The notes: generated by a model from the letters alone, not told the origin. Numbered from the stretch's first letter, positions 1 to 7,102 are shown. The stretch is DNA of 9,319 nucleotides from CAZAQS01 sp046485135 (GCA_046485135.1 JAWOHN010000117.1:1-9319), one strand, 5' to 3'. Program-made: numbers and translations.

Positions 1-696
1 CGCCAGCGTGGACTGGTGCAGGTCCACCTGCATGATATCCGCGCCTGGACCTCCGACCGTCACCATGTGACGGATGACACCCCCTATGGCGGGGGTGGGG
101 GTATGGTTATGAAGCCCGAGCCGATCTTCGCTGCGGTGGAGGGGCTTTTAGGCTCACCCCCGGCCTGTCCGGTATTTTTGTTGTCACCCCAAGGACGCAC
201 TTTCAACCAGTCGGTGGCCCAAGAGCTGGCCGATTTACCTGCTCTGCCCGGCGGCGACGGACCGCGCCTGGCCCTGCTGTGCGGGCGTTACGAAGGCGTG
301 GATGAGCGGGTGCGCCAGCACCTGGTGACCGGAGAAATCTCTGTCGGCGACTATGTACTGAGCGGCGGCGAGCTGCCGGCGCTGGTGGTCATCGATGCCG
401 TCACGCGCCTGGTCCCCGGTGTGCTGGGCGACCCGGGCGGGGCGCAGAACGACTCTTACGCCTCCGGCTTGCTGGAATACCCGCATTACACCCGCCCGCC
501 CGAGTTCCGCGGCTGGAAGGCGCCGGAGGTGTTGCTCTCCGGCGACCACGCCCGTATTGAGCGCTGGCGGCGGGAGCAATCCTTGCTGCGCACCTGGCAG
601 CGCCGGCCCGACCTGCTGGCCTCTGCTGCCCTGACCCCCGCAGACCTGGCCTTCCTGGCCAGGCTGGAGGCCGAGACAGATGCCGGTCCTGTGTAA
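1..696 (+). CDS. trmD: tRNA (guanine37-N1)-methyltransferase TrmD, 5'-truncated by window edge
   Basis: TrmD methylates N1 of G37, next to the anticodon of a subset of tRNAs, using S-adenosylmethionine, and so prevents +1 frameshifting. It is a cytoplasmic homodimer with a deep trefoil knot. The reading frame is open from base 1 (RQRGLVQVHLHDIR...). About 25-30 residues including the true start lie off the left edge; the GTG at 16 is only an internal valine codon. Family signatures are clear: PYGGGGGMVMKPEP near the start, LLCGRYEGVDERV, the knot segment EISVGDYVLSGGELPALVVIDAV, and NDSYASGLLEYPHYTRP, whose Asp (codon 451-453) matches the catalytic aspartate of the family. The C-terminal helical domain is complete and ends at a TAA. 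In many bacteria trmD sits with rpsP, rimM and rplS; here the downstream neighbour is a transporter instead of rplS. Recognition is very secure; only the N-terminus is missing. Confidence 0.96.
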   Translation, partial: RQRGLVQVHLHDIRAWTSDRHHVTDDTPYGGGGGMVMKPEPIFAAVEGLLGSPPACPVFLLSPQGRTFNQSVAQELADLPALPGGDGPRLALLCGRYEGVDERVRQHLVTGEISVGDYVLSGGELPALVVIDAVTRLVPGVLGDPGGAQNDSYASGLLEYPHYTRPPEFRGWKAPEVLLSGDHARIERWRREQSLLRTWQRRPDLLASAALTPADLAFLARLEAETDAGPV

Positions 697-760
697 CTGC
701 CGGTAGGATTTCCCGAAATCGTACTACTCAAGATCGTTCATAATTAGATACGGAGCTGAT

Positions 761-768
761 GAGGAGGA
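761..768 (+). promoter_or_regulatory. Strong Shine-Dalgarno of the MFS gene
   Basis: GAGGAGGA lies 4 nt before the ATG at 773, a near-perfect match to the anti-SD of 16S rRNA. It fixes the start of the transporter gene and predicts efficient translation independent of trmD, whose stop is 76 nt upstream. No convincing promoter or terminator was seen in the 697-760 gap. Confidence 0.75.
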
Positions 769-772
769 CCCA

Positions 773-2065
773 ATGAAGAAAAGTTTTCCCTACAGAAAGA
801 CGTTCCTGCTTGGTTTCGGTTTTCTGGGCATCAGTATTGTCTGGCCGATCTTCAACCAGTTTATCCCCATTTTCCTGCAGGCCGGAAACCCGGAATTCGA
901 GCGCCAGCTGCTGGAGGCCGGGCAGGAAGTGCCAAAGATAGTCGGCTTTGGCCTGGCTCCGGCCCTGGCCATGTTCATCATGACCTGGGACAATATCATC
1001 AACGTGTTTGTCTCGCCCCTGGTGGGTGAGCGCAGTGACCGCACCTGGACCCGTTTGGGCCGGCGCAAACCCTGGATCATCCTGGGAGCGCCCATCGCCC
1101 TGCTGGGGTTTGTGCTCATCCCGGTGGCTCAATCCATTCTGGCTATCGCGGTCTTCATCCTGATCACCAACATCGGCATGGCCCTCTTCCGCTCCCCGAC
1201 CATCGCCTGGTTGGGAGACCTGTTTGAGCCGGATGATCGCAGCAAAGCCAATGGCGTAATCAATTTGATGGGCGGGGTGGGCGGCTTGCTGGCTTTCTTC
1301 GGCGGTGGCATGCTGTTCAATTCCTTGGGCCGAGAAGCCCCCTTTGCCGCCGGCGCCATTGCCATGACGGTGGCGCTGGTGGTGGTGCTGGTCTATGTTA
1401 AAGAGCCGCGCAATATCGCCTCAGAGAACACAGCCAGCGTGGGGGTGCTTGCCAATCTGACCACTGTTTTCCGCAAATCGGACAAGAGCGGCCTGTTCGT
1501 CCTGATCAGCATCCTGTTCTGGTTCATGGCTTTCAACGCCCTGGAGACGGCCCTGTCCTCCTTTGCCGTCTTCACACTGGGCATCAGCCCGGGCACGGCC
1601 TCCATCTATTCCGGCTCGGTCACGGTGTCCTTCATCCTCTTCGCCGTCCCGGCCGGCTTGTTGGGGACGAAAATGGGTCGCCGGCTGCCCATCATGCTAG
1701 GCCTGGCTGGTTTGACCCTCTTGATGGTCTTCGGCTATTTCTTTATCCAGGGCGCGGTCGTGTTTGTGGTTGTGCTGGTCTTGGCTGGCGCCTGCTGGGC
1801 CATGGTGAACGTGAACAGCCTGCCCTTGGTATATGACTATGGCGACGAAGCCCGTATCGGGGCTTATACCGGCCTGTATTACTTTGCCTCTCAGTCGGCC
1901 GCCATCCTGGGGCCTACCCTGGGGGGTGGTTTTGTGGAAGCGATGGGCTCGCAATATCGCTTCATGTGGCTGTTCAGCATGGTCTTCATGGCCCTGGCTT
2001 ACCTGACCATGACGCGCGTGAAAGTCATCCGCAAAGCTCCTCTGCCGGATCAAGCGGTAGGTTAG
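773..2065 (+). CDS. MFS transporter, SLC45/GPH-like (putative sugar or glycoside transporter)
   Basis: A 430-residue integral membrane protein of the major facilitator superfamily, resembling the SLC45/GPH (glycoside-pentoside-hexuronide) branch, which commonly couples sugar uptake to a cation. Hydrophobic segments can be placed at about residues 11-35, 58-80, 101-119, 120-140, 161-182, 191-209, 240-262, 275-297, 306-326, 328-350, 364-388 and 394-414, giving the usual 12 helices with a polar central loop at about 210-240. Loop 2-3 carries the MFS motif A region as GERSDRTWTRLGRRKP (85-100), and the preceding TWDNIINVFVSPLVG is typical of the SLC45-like group. The ATG is set by a GAGGAGGA Shine-Dalgarno. 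The gene lies 12 nt before an RluA-type gene and may be cotranscribed with it. The substrate cannot be read from the sequence; the nearby lactonase weakly suggests a sugar. Family assignment is firm, subfamily fairly sure, substrate unknown. Confidence 0.88.
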   Translation: MKKSFPYRKTFLLGFGFLGISIVWPIFNQFIPIFLQAGNPEFERQLLEAGQEVPKIVGFGLAPALAMFIMTWDNIINVFVSPLVGERSDRTWTRLGRRKPWIILGAPIALLGFVLIPVAQSILAIAVFILITNIGMALFRSPTIAWLGDLFEPDDRSKANGVINLMGGVGGLLAFFGGGMLFNSLGREAPFAAGAIAMTVALVVVLVYVKEPRNIASENTASVGVLANLTTVFRKSDKSGLFVLISILFWFMAFNALETALSSFAVFTLGISPGTASIYSGSVTVSFILFAVPAGLLGTKMGRRLPIMLGLAGLTLLMVFGYFFIQGAVVFVVVLVLAGACWAMVNVNSLPLVYDYGDEARIGAYTGLYYFASQSAAILGPTLGGGFVEAMGSQYRFMWLFSMVFMALAYLTMTRVKVIRKAPLPDQAVG

Positions 2066-2077
2066 ATCGGTCGCCAG

Positions 2078-2824
2078 ATGAAATCTGCCGTTAACCTGAA
2101 GGTCGATCCGGACGAGCTGCTCCTGTGGATCGACGATGACCTCCTGGCGATCAACAAACCAGCTGGGTTGCCGACCTTACCAGATGGATATGACCAAACC
2201 GCGCCCCACATCAAGAGTTACTTGGAGGGGCATTTCGGGTCGTTATGGATCGTGCACCGCTTGGACCGCGCTACCAGCGGTGTCTTGGTACTGGCGCGTA
2301 ACCCTGCTGCCCACCGTGACCTGAGCCTGCAATTTCAGAATCGCACGGCTGCCAAGATTTACCATGCCCTGGTGAGCGGCAACCCGCCCTGGGAAGAGCG
2401 ACGTGTGGCCCTGCCGCTACGCCCGGACGCCGACCGGCAGCACCGCACACTGGTCGACGCCCGCCAGGGTAAGCCGGCTGTCACCAATCTGCGCGTGTTG
2501 GAGCGCTTTGGTTTGTTCACCCTGGTGGAGGCCCGGCCTGAAACCGGGCGCGCTCACCAGATCCGCGTGCACCTGGCCTCCCTGGGGCTGGCAGTCGTTG
2601 CAGATGGACTGTATGGGAGCGGCGCGGGGGTATATTTATCCCAAATCAAGCCGCGCTATAAGCCTTCCAGGACACAGGCAGCGCCGCTGTTAGGGCGCCT
2701 GGGCTTACACGCCTGCGCGTTGAAGATCCAGCATCCCGACACAGGTGATCTCATCAACCTGGAAGCGCCTTACCCGAAAGATTTCGAAAACACCTTGCGC
2801 AATCTGCGCAAGTTTCGCCGCTAG
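2078..2824 (+). CDS. RluA-family RNA pseudouridine synthase
   Basis: This protein isomerises uridine to pseudouridine in RNA, most likely rRNA, though some family members act on tRNA. It has 248 residues. Motifs are KPAGL (27-31), the catalytic motif HRLDRATSG (60-68) with nucleophile Asp63, the RluA-typical GRAHQIRVHLASLG in the second half, and GLHACALKIQHPDTG near the C-terminus. There is no N-terminal S4 domain, so it is closer to the short RluA/TruC-like form than to RluC or RluD. An insertion of about 25 residues (GAGVYLSQIKPRYKPSRTQAAPLL) sits between the HQIR motif and the C-terminal strand. The ATG at 2078 is 12 nt behind the MFS stop and has no good Shine-Dalgarno, so translation may depend on coupling to the upstream gene. 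Which uridine it modifies cannot be told from sequence. Confidence 0.9.
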   Translation: MKSAVNLKVDPDELLLWIDDDLLAINKPAGLPTLPDGYDQTAPHIKSYLEGHFGSLWIVHRLDRATSGVLVLARNPAAHRDLSLQFQNRTAAKIYHALVSGNPPWEERRVALPLRPDADRQHRTLVDARQGKPAVTNLRVLERFGLFTLVEARPETGRAHQIRVHLASLGLAVVADGLYGSGAGVYLSQIKPRYKPSRTQAAPLLGRLGLHACALKIQHPDTGDLINLEAPYPKDFENTLRNLRKFRR

Positions 2825-2888
2825 CGCTCCGGATCCGGTGAGGCAGGCGCTGGCGGCCTCGATCGGAATCCCTCGGGTCATCGACTAA
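2825..2888 (+). other. Short unexplained spacer between rluA and the SDR remnant
   Basis: No promoter, terminator or RNA gene was recognised here. A 10-bp palindrome, CCGGATCCGG, lies at about 2829-2838, just after the rluA stop. The frame of the SDR remnant reads PDPVRQALAASIGIPRVID and then TAA at 2886-2888; this does not resemble the SDR sequence expected at that point. The spacer is GC-rich like rluA, so the composition shift begins about where the SDR homology begins. Confidence 0.4.
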
Positions 2889-3095
2889 TTGGTCACCTTG
2901 GCTTTGCCGGTGAATGGCCAAAATCGGTTAGCGGGAACGGAAGATCAGGTATCCAGTCTTGGCCGGAAAGCTAATGATGTGGTTGGCCCGGTGATGTTTC
3001 TTCCGTCGGATGCTGCTTGGTTTGTTACCGGAATTAATTTGCCAGTGGATGGAGGCAATTTGGCTTTTGATGCGGGCGGAAGTAAGACCTGGTAA
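2889..3095 (+). pseudogene. C-terminal remnant of a short-chain dehydrogenase/reductase (SDR)
   Basis: The frame reads GRKANDVVGPVMFLPSDAAWFVTGINLPVDGGNLAFDAGGSKTW and then TAA. This is the C-terminal end of a classical SDR: the 'hhGPxxFLxSDAAxxVTGxxLxVDGG' block that closes the Rossmann fold. Everything upstream is missing: the Gly-rich cofactor loop, the catalytic Ser and the YxxxK motif. A TAA at 2886-2888 sits immediately before the fragment in the same frame. The TTG at 2889 has no Shine-Dalgarno, and 68 residues cannot form an active enzyme. The fragment is AT-richer than trmD, the MFS gene and rluA, and shares this with the lactonase gene that follows. SDRs of this type often accompany SMP-30 lactonases in sugar oxidation clusters, so this is probably the stump of a lost partner gene. 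The identity of the fragment is secure; its original substrate is unknown. Confidence 0.8.
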
Positions 3096-3145
3096 TTCGA
3101 AGCGCGTAAAGGATAACTTACGATTAGCTACACCAGACCAGATGA

Positions 3146-3152
3146 TGAGAGG
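3146..3152 (+). promoter_or_regulatory. Shine-Dalgarno deciding the GTG start of the lactonase
   Basis: The sequence TGAGAGG ends 6 nt before the GTG at 3159. An in-frame TAA at 3114 closes the frame upstream and there is no ATG between them, so the GTG is the only well-placed start. Confidence 0.55.
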
Positions 3153-3158
3153 CGTATT

Positions 3159-4043
3159 GTGGACCTAAAAGCTGAACACTTAATTTCCTCACAAAATAAA
3201 TTAGGCGAAGGCCCTCTTTGGCATTCGGAAGAGGGCGCCATTTACTGGGTGGACATTCTCCAAGCTCGCGTGGAACGTTATCACCTGCAATCTCAACAGA
3301 AGCGGACTTTTCAATTTGATGTAGGCATTACGGTTTTGGGCATTCGAGCTCGCGGGGGATTTATCACTGCCACAACTCAGGGCTTTGCGCTCTGGGATGG
3401 CGTCTCTGAAAAACTGGAAATGCTTTCCAATCCAATCGCCGATAAACCCTTTACCCGCTTCAACGATGGGGCAGTAGATCGACAGGGGCGTTTTTGGGCG
3501 GGATCAATGTATGATGGCCCGCAAACTGTTTCGCCTCCAGAGGGTCTCCTCTTCCGCTTGGACCCCGATGGGGGTGTACACCTGATGGAATCGGGTTTAA
3601 CAATTTCCAACGGAATAGCATGGAGTCCGGATAACCGAAAAATGTATTTGACGGATAGCCCCCGCCGGGTGATTTATGTGTATGACTTTGATCCAGGTCC
3701 GGGAACAATCAGCAATCGTCAGGTATTTGCCACCGTTCCAGAAGAACAAGGTTACCCGGACGGACTGACGATCGATGGTCAGGGATATTTGTGGAGTGCT
3801 CGCTGGTCTGGATGGGAATTGGTTCGCTATACGCCAAATGGGGAAGAGGACCTGAAGGTTAATCTTCCAGTGGCATGCCCTACCAGTTGTACTTTTGGAG
3901 GTAAGGATTTAAGAGATCTATATATCACATCTGCATGGGTTGCTCTGAGTGATGTAGAGCGTGCTGACCAACCCATGGCCGGTGATGTCTTTCAGCTAAA
4001 ACTGGTTCATCCAGGTCTACCGGAACCCAAATATTTAGGCTAG
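3159..4043 (+). CDS. SMP-30/gluconolactonase/LRE family protein (sugar lactone hydrolase)
   Basis: A 294-residue six-bladed beta-propeller hydrolase that typically opens aldonolactones to sugar acids with one divalent metal ion, usually in the cytoplasm. The metal ligands known from human SMP-30 (Glu18, Asn154, Asp204) align with Glu17 in LGEGP, Asn151 in SNGIAWSPD and Asp201 in YPDGLTIDG. The substrate-contacting Arg and Asn of SMP-30 align with Arg100 and Asn102 in TRFNDGAVDRQGRFWAGSM. No signal peptide is seen. The length is normal for the family, and all key residues are present, so the enzyme looks intact and active. It starts at GTG behind a TGAGAGG site. It follows an SDR remnant, a pairing usual in non-phosphorylative sugar oxidation, and converges on larC. 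Base composition is AT-richer than the genes on both sides, suggesting a separate origin. The exact lactone is not predictable. Confidence 0.92.
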   Translation: MDLKAEHLISSQNKLGEGPLWHSEEGAIYWVDILQARVERYHLQSQQKRTFQFDVGITVLGIRARGGFITATTQGFALWDGVSEKLEMLSNPIADKPFTRFNDGAVDRQGRFWAGSMYDGPQTVSPPEGLLFRLDPDGGVHLMESGLTISNGIAWSPDNRKMYLTDSPRRVIYVYDFDPGPGTISNRQVFATVPEEQGYPDGLTIDGQGYLWSARWSGWELVRYTPNGEEDLKVNLPVACPTSCTFGGKDLRDLYITSAWVALSDVERADQPMAGDVFQLKLVHPGLPEPKYLG

Positions 4044-4121
4044 TTTTTGATGGAGCAGGGTGCTGATTATATTTCTGTCCTGACACGGTCTTATACTGTA
4101 AAACCAAGCTCCAGCTATAAA

Positions 4122-5303
4122 TCAATGCCCCAATACATAAGCCCTGCCCGCCTCCAAAGCGGCGTTGAACACCGTCGCCAGGGGTGTTTGGTGCTGTAGC
4201 GCCAGTTGACTGCAAACATCATACTCCGGTGTTGCTGAGATAATTTCCCCCTCTACGATCTTTAGCTTTACCGGTATCTCTCCGTAAATGGTGCTGACCA
4301 TTGCTATGGACCGCCCCGCCTCATAGCGGCGAAGCGGCTGCACCCGTACGCCAAAGGTGCTGGTTTGACGCAGGATGAGTTGGGCCAGTTGTTGCTCATC
4401 TTGCTGGCGAGCGATTACGCTGATCATCGTCCCAGGTCGGTTCTTCTTCATGTAGACTGGCGTCAGATAAACATCCAGCGCGCCGGCTTCGAACAGGAGA
4501 GCCATCGTATGCCCGTAGAATTCTGGGTTCATGTCATCGATATTGGTTTCGAGCAGTCTCAAGCCATTCTGTGCTTCAGCCCCGCTCTCCCCGATCCATA
4601 ACCGCAACACATTCGGCCAGGGCAGCTCTCGTTCACCAGCGCCGGTGCCAATTTGCTGTAAGAGCATCTCCGGCTGGGTAAATTCAGCCAGTGAGGCCAG
4701 GATGGCTGCTCCGGTGGGGGTCACCAGCTCCATCTCTGTCTGGCGGTAGTAGGTTGGGGCCTTGGCGCAGGCCAGCAGCTCCAGGGTCGCCGGCGCTGGC
4801 AGGGGCAACTCCCCGTGGGCGCTTTTTACCTGGCCGCGGCCTAGCGGGAGCGCGGCAGCGTACAGCTTATCGATCCCCAGCTGCTGCAGGCCCAGGGCCG
4901 CTCCGCAGATATCCACAATTGCATCGATTGCCCCCACCTCGTGGAAATGAACCTGCTCTACAGACATACCATGGACGCGCGCTTCCGCTTCAGCCAGGCG
5001 CTGAAAGACCGCCAGGCTTTGCTCAACGACCTTTTGCGGCAGGCGGCTGCTCTGAATCATTCTCGTTATAGCCCTCAGGTTACGTTCATAAGCAGGTTCT
5101 TCTTCTGTTAGGACCACCTTGAATTGGGTAGCTCGCAGGCTGCCCTTGCGCGTCTCCTGCGCCTCCAGGCGAAAGGCCTGATTTAAGCCCAGCTCCGCCA
5201 GCCCTGCACGCAAGTCATCCAGGGGTAGGCCCGCATCGATCAGCGCGCCCAGGAACATATCCCCCGAGATTCCAGAATAACAGTCGCAATATGCGATTTT
5301 CAT
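4122..5303 (-). CDS. larC: LarC, nickel insertion protein of nickel-pincer nucleotide biosynthesis
   Basis: LarC (DUF111 family) is the CTP-dependent cyclometallase that puts Ni into pyridinium-3,5-bisthiocarboxylic acid mononucleotide, the last step of NPN cofactor synthesis. The 393-residue protein shows DCYSGISGDMFLGAL (7-21), VHFHEVGAIDAIVDI (118-132), HGELPLPAPAT (163-173), ELVTPTGAA (192-200), ETNIDDMNPE (252-261) and MKKNRPGT (285-292). Both the N-terminal (LarC1) and C-terminal (LarC2, CTP-binding) parts lie in one uninterrupted frame. In Lactobacillus plantarum the two parts are joined by programmed frameshifting, which is not needed here. The ATG overlaps the larE stop by 4 nt (ATGA), with GAGGTG 8 nt upstream of the start inside larE, so translation is probably coupled. 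It is the last gene of the larB-larE-larC operon and converges on the lactonase with about 78 nt between stops. No LarA racemase is present in the window. Confidence 0.94.
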   Translation of the reverse strand: MKIAYCDCYSGISGDMFLGALIDAGLPLDDLRAGLAELGLNQAFRLEAQETRKGSLRATQFKVVLTEEEPAYERNLRAITRMIQSSRLPQKVVEQSLAVFQRLAEAEARVHGMSVEQVHFHEVGAIDAIVDICGAALGLQQLGIDKLYAAALPLGRGQVKSAHGELPLPAPATLELLACAKAPTYYRQTEMELVTPTGAAILASLAEFTQPEMLLQQIGTGAGERELPWPNVLRLWIGESGAEAQNGLRLLETNIDDMNPEFYGHTMALLFEAGALDVYLTPVYMKKNRPGTMISVIARQQDEQQLAQLILRQTSTFGVRVQPLRRYEAGRSIAMVSTIYGEIPVKLKIVEGEIISATPEYDVCSQLALQHQTPLATVFNAALEAGRAYVLGH

Positions 5304-6157
5304 TCTTCCAACACCTCATCCAGGCTGCCGGAGCGGTAGCCCATCAGGTCCAACGCGACATGCTTATAGCCCAGCTCGAGCAGTTTTTCAGTCACTTCTT
5401 GATGGTCGGTTGCCAATCGCTCGAGCATTTGTGGGTCCACCTCAATGCGCGCCATGCTGCCGTAATCGCGCACCCGCACCAGCCGGTAGCCGCGTTCGTG
5501 TAAAATTGCCTCTGCCGCCGCCACTCGTTCAAGACCAGCAAGCGTGATCTGCATCCCGTACGGGAAGCGCGTCGCCAGGCAAGGCGAGCTTGGCGTATCC
5601 CACACCGGCAATCCCAGAGCCCGCGCCAGCGCACGGATCTCCGTTTTCCCCAAACCGGCTTGTGCCAGTGGGCTTTGTACGCCCAGCTCCTTTAAGGCCC
5701 GCCGGCCCGGGCGGCGCTGGCCTTCGTCGTCAGCGTTCGAGCCCTCCAGCAAATTTTCCAGATCGTTCTGTGCAGCCAGCTTGCCCACTGCTCTCAATCG
5801 TTCCAGCTTACAGTAATAGCATCGCTCGGGTGGGTTGGCGCGGAAGGCCGGCTGGGCCAGGTCGTCAAAATCTATACAGTAGTGCCGGAAACCGACCTGG
5901 GCCGCCAGCTCTGCCGCCGCTTGTATGGTCTCAGGTGACTCTAACACCGAGCGGATCGTGTAGGCTGCCATCCGCTCGCCCAGCGCCAGGTAGGTGGCTG
6001 TTGCCAGCAGGGCGCTGTCTACACCACCCGAATAAGCTACTGCCGCCGATCGTATCTCATTTAGGATATCCAGTAGCCTGTGCCATTTCTCCGCCAGGCA
6101 GGGTTCGAGGTCCCGTGGTGAAAGCAGCAGCATCTCGCAGCTAGCCTGTTTCGTCAT
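5300..6157 (-). CDS. larE: LarE, ATP-dependent sulfur transferase of NPN cofactor synthesis
   Basis: LarE adenylates the carboxylates of P2CMN and converts them to thiocarboxylates (P2TMN) for nickel binding. Numbered from the ATG at 6157 the protein has 285 residues: an N-terminal PP-loop with SGGVDS (43-48), NPPERCYYCK with Cys113 and Cys116, EGSNADD (138-144), and PSSPCLATRFPYG with Cys193, which corresponds to the sacrificial Cys176 of L. plantarum LarE. The CxxC plus distal Cys pattern is that of LarE proteins that bind a [4Fe-4S] cluster, as described for Thermotoga maritima, and resembles TtuA/TtcA. That would allow catalytic rather than one-turnover sulfur transfer; this is an inference. 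A GTG at 6172 could give five more residues, but AAAGGA 6 nt before the ATG favours 6157. The gene overlaps the end of larB by 17 nt and the start of larC by 4 nt. Confidence 0.94.
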   Translation of the reverse strand: MTKQASCEMLLLSPRDLEPCLAEKWHRLLDILNEIRSAAVAYSGGVDSALLATATYLALGERMAAYTIRSVLESPETIQAAAELAAQVGFRHYCIDFDDLAQPAFRANPPERCYYCKLERLRAVGKLAAQNDLENLLEGSNADDEGQRRPGRRALKELGVQSPLAQAGLGKTEIRALARALGLPVWDTPSSPCLATRFPYGMQITLAGLERVAAAEAILHERGYRLVRVRDYGSMARIEVDPQMLERLATDHQEVTEKLLELGYKHVALDLMGYRSGSLDEVLEE

Positions 6158-6944
6158 TACAATTCCTTTCACGGTCAGGCTTCTGCACCTGGGTAACCAT
6201 CCGGTTGATCATCCCCGCCATGTACCCTGCCCCAAATCCGTTATCGATATTCACCACTGCCACACCTGGAGCACAGGTGTTCAACATAGAAAGCAAGGCT
6301 GCCAGCCCTTGAAAGCTGGCCCCATAACCAACGCTGGTTGGCACGGCGATCACTGGGGCGCTTACTAATCCCCCTACCACACTCGCCAGAGCCCCCTCCA
6401 TGCCAGCCGCCACTACCAGGACGTTGGCTTGCTGCAGCAATTGTGCTTGATCCAACAGGCGATGTAGCCCTGCCACGCCAACATCGTACAGCCGCTCGAC
6501 CTGGCTGCCGGTCATCTGGGCGGTCAAGGCCGCCTCCTCGGCTACCGGGATATCGGCTGTCCCTGCGGTGATGACCAGCACGCCGGGTTGTAGATCACGC
6601 TCCTGCATCTGGACCAGGGTGATCGCCCGCGCTTTTGCGTGATAGACTGCTTCTGGAAATTCTACCCGCACAGCCTCATACACCTCCCCATCCACACGTG
6701 TAACTAGGGCGCGCCCACTCTTGTCTATCAAACTATGTAATATCTTGATGATTTGCTCAGAGCTTTTGCCGCTCCCAAAAATAACCTCCGGGAAGCCACA
6801 GCGTAAGTTGCGGTGGTGATCGACTCGGGCGAAATCTCCCACCTGTTCGTAGGGCAGGCTGCGTAGTTGCGAGATGGCCTCATCCACTTCAACCGTACCA
6901 AGTTGGACGCTATCAAGAAGCTTACGTAATATGTGGTCATCCAT
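6141..6944 (-). CDS. larB: LarB, nicotinic acid adenine dinucleotide carboxylase/hydrolase
   Basis: LarB starts NPN synthesis: it carboxylates C5 of the pyridinium ring of NaAD and hydrolyses the phosphoanhydride, giving P2CMN and AMP. The 267-residue protein has a helical N-terminal region (about 1-110) and a C-terminal domain related to PurE-type AIR carboxylase/NCAIR mutase (about 118-255). Visible motifs are VLVITAGTADIPVAEEA (122-138), VVAAGMEGALASVVGGL (177-193), PVIAVPTSVGYGASFQG (197-213) and NTCAPGVAVVNIDNGFGAG (222-240). Cys224 in NTCAPG matches the cysteine that forms the covalent pyridinium adduct in L. plantarum LarB, and the Glu in GMEGA matches its conserved acidic residue. The ATG at 6944 is preceded by GGGAG with 6 nt spacing. 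It is the first gene of the larBEC operon, read from its own promoter in the gap shared with hrcA. The length is normal and no key residue appears lost. Confidence 0.94.
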   Translation of the reverse strand: MDDHILRKLLDSVQLGTVEVDEAISQLRSLPYEQVGDFARVDHHRNLRCGFPEVIFGSGKSSEQIIKILHSLIDKSGRALVTRVDGEVYEAVRVEFPEAVYHAKARAITLVQMQERDLQPGVLVITAGTADIPVAEEAALTAQMTGSQVERLYDVGVAGLHRLLDQAQLLQQANVLVVAAGMEGALASVVGGLVSAPVIAVPTSVGYGASFQGLAALLSMLNTCAPGVAVVNIDNGFGAGYMAGMINRMVTQVQKPDRERNCNDETG

Positions 6945-6997
6945 CGTCGTCTCCCATCCAATAATTCACCTGGTTTTTCTTATCCCGAATTCACGAT

Positions 6998-7006
6998 ATT
7001 GTAGCA
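6998..7006 (-). promoter_or_regulatory. Extended -10 promoter candidate for larBEC
   Basis: On the minus strand the sequence reads TGCTACAAT: a TACAAT -10 box (7003-6998) with the TGn extension, about 54 nt upstream of the larB ATG. The -35 region about 17-19 nt further out is only TTTAAT/TAATAA-like and weak, which fits an extended -10 promoter. The call rests on sequence match only. Confidence 0.45.
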
Positions 7007-7060
7007 TTTAACCGCCGAATTTATTAAAGTTGGGGTTCAAACCCTTAATCCCAAGCTAAC

Positions 7061-7089
7061 TTGACGATCTCTCTCCTGCGTGGTATTAT
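7061..7089 (+). promoter_or_regulatory. Sigma-A-type promoter of the heat-shock repressor gene
   Basis: TTGACG (7061-7066) and TATTAT (7084-7089) are separated by exactly 17 bp, close to consensus for the housekeeping sigma factor. The predicted transcript start, around 7096, lies just before the CIRCE operator, so a bound repressor would block initiation. The leader would be roughly 140 nt long and would include both the CIRCE stem and the 24-bp hairpin. Confidence 0.72.
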
Positions 7090-7102
7090 AAATAGGTTAA
7101 TT

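Noticed and set aside
88..104. G-rich run in trmD as a possible G-quadruplex or regulatory element.
   Set aside because: It encodes the conserved Gly-rich PYGGGGGMV loop of TrmD; protein conservation explains it.
2889..3095. Functional small protein.
   Set aside because: The sequence is plainly the last quarter of an SDR without cofactor loop or catalytic residues, starting at a TTG with no ribosome binding site right after a stop.
4044..4121. Shared bidirectional terminator between the lactonase gene and larC.
   Set aside because: No convincing stem with a following T-run was found on either strand; only scattered short complementary bits.
4691..5071. Plus-strand frame opposite larC rich in Pro, Ala, Gly and Arg.
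   Set aside because: Composition is typical of a mirror frame of a GC-rich gene; larC on the other strand is clearly conserved.
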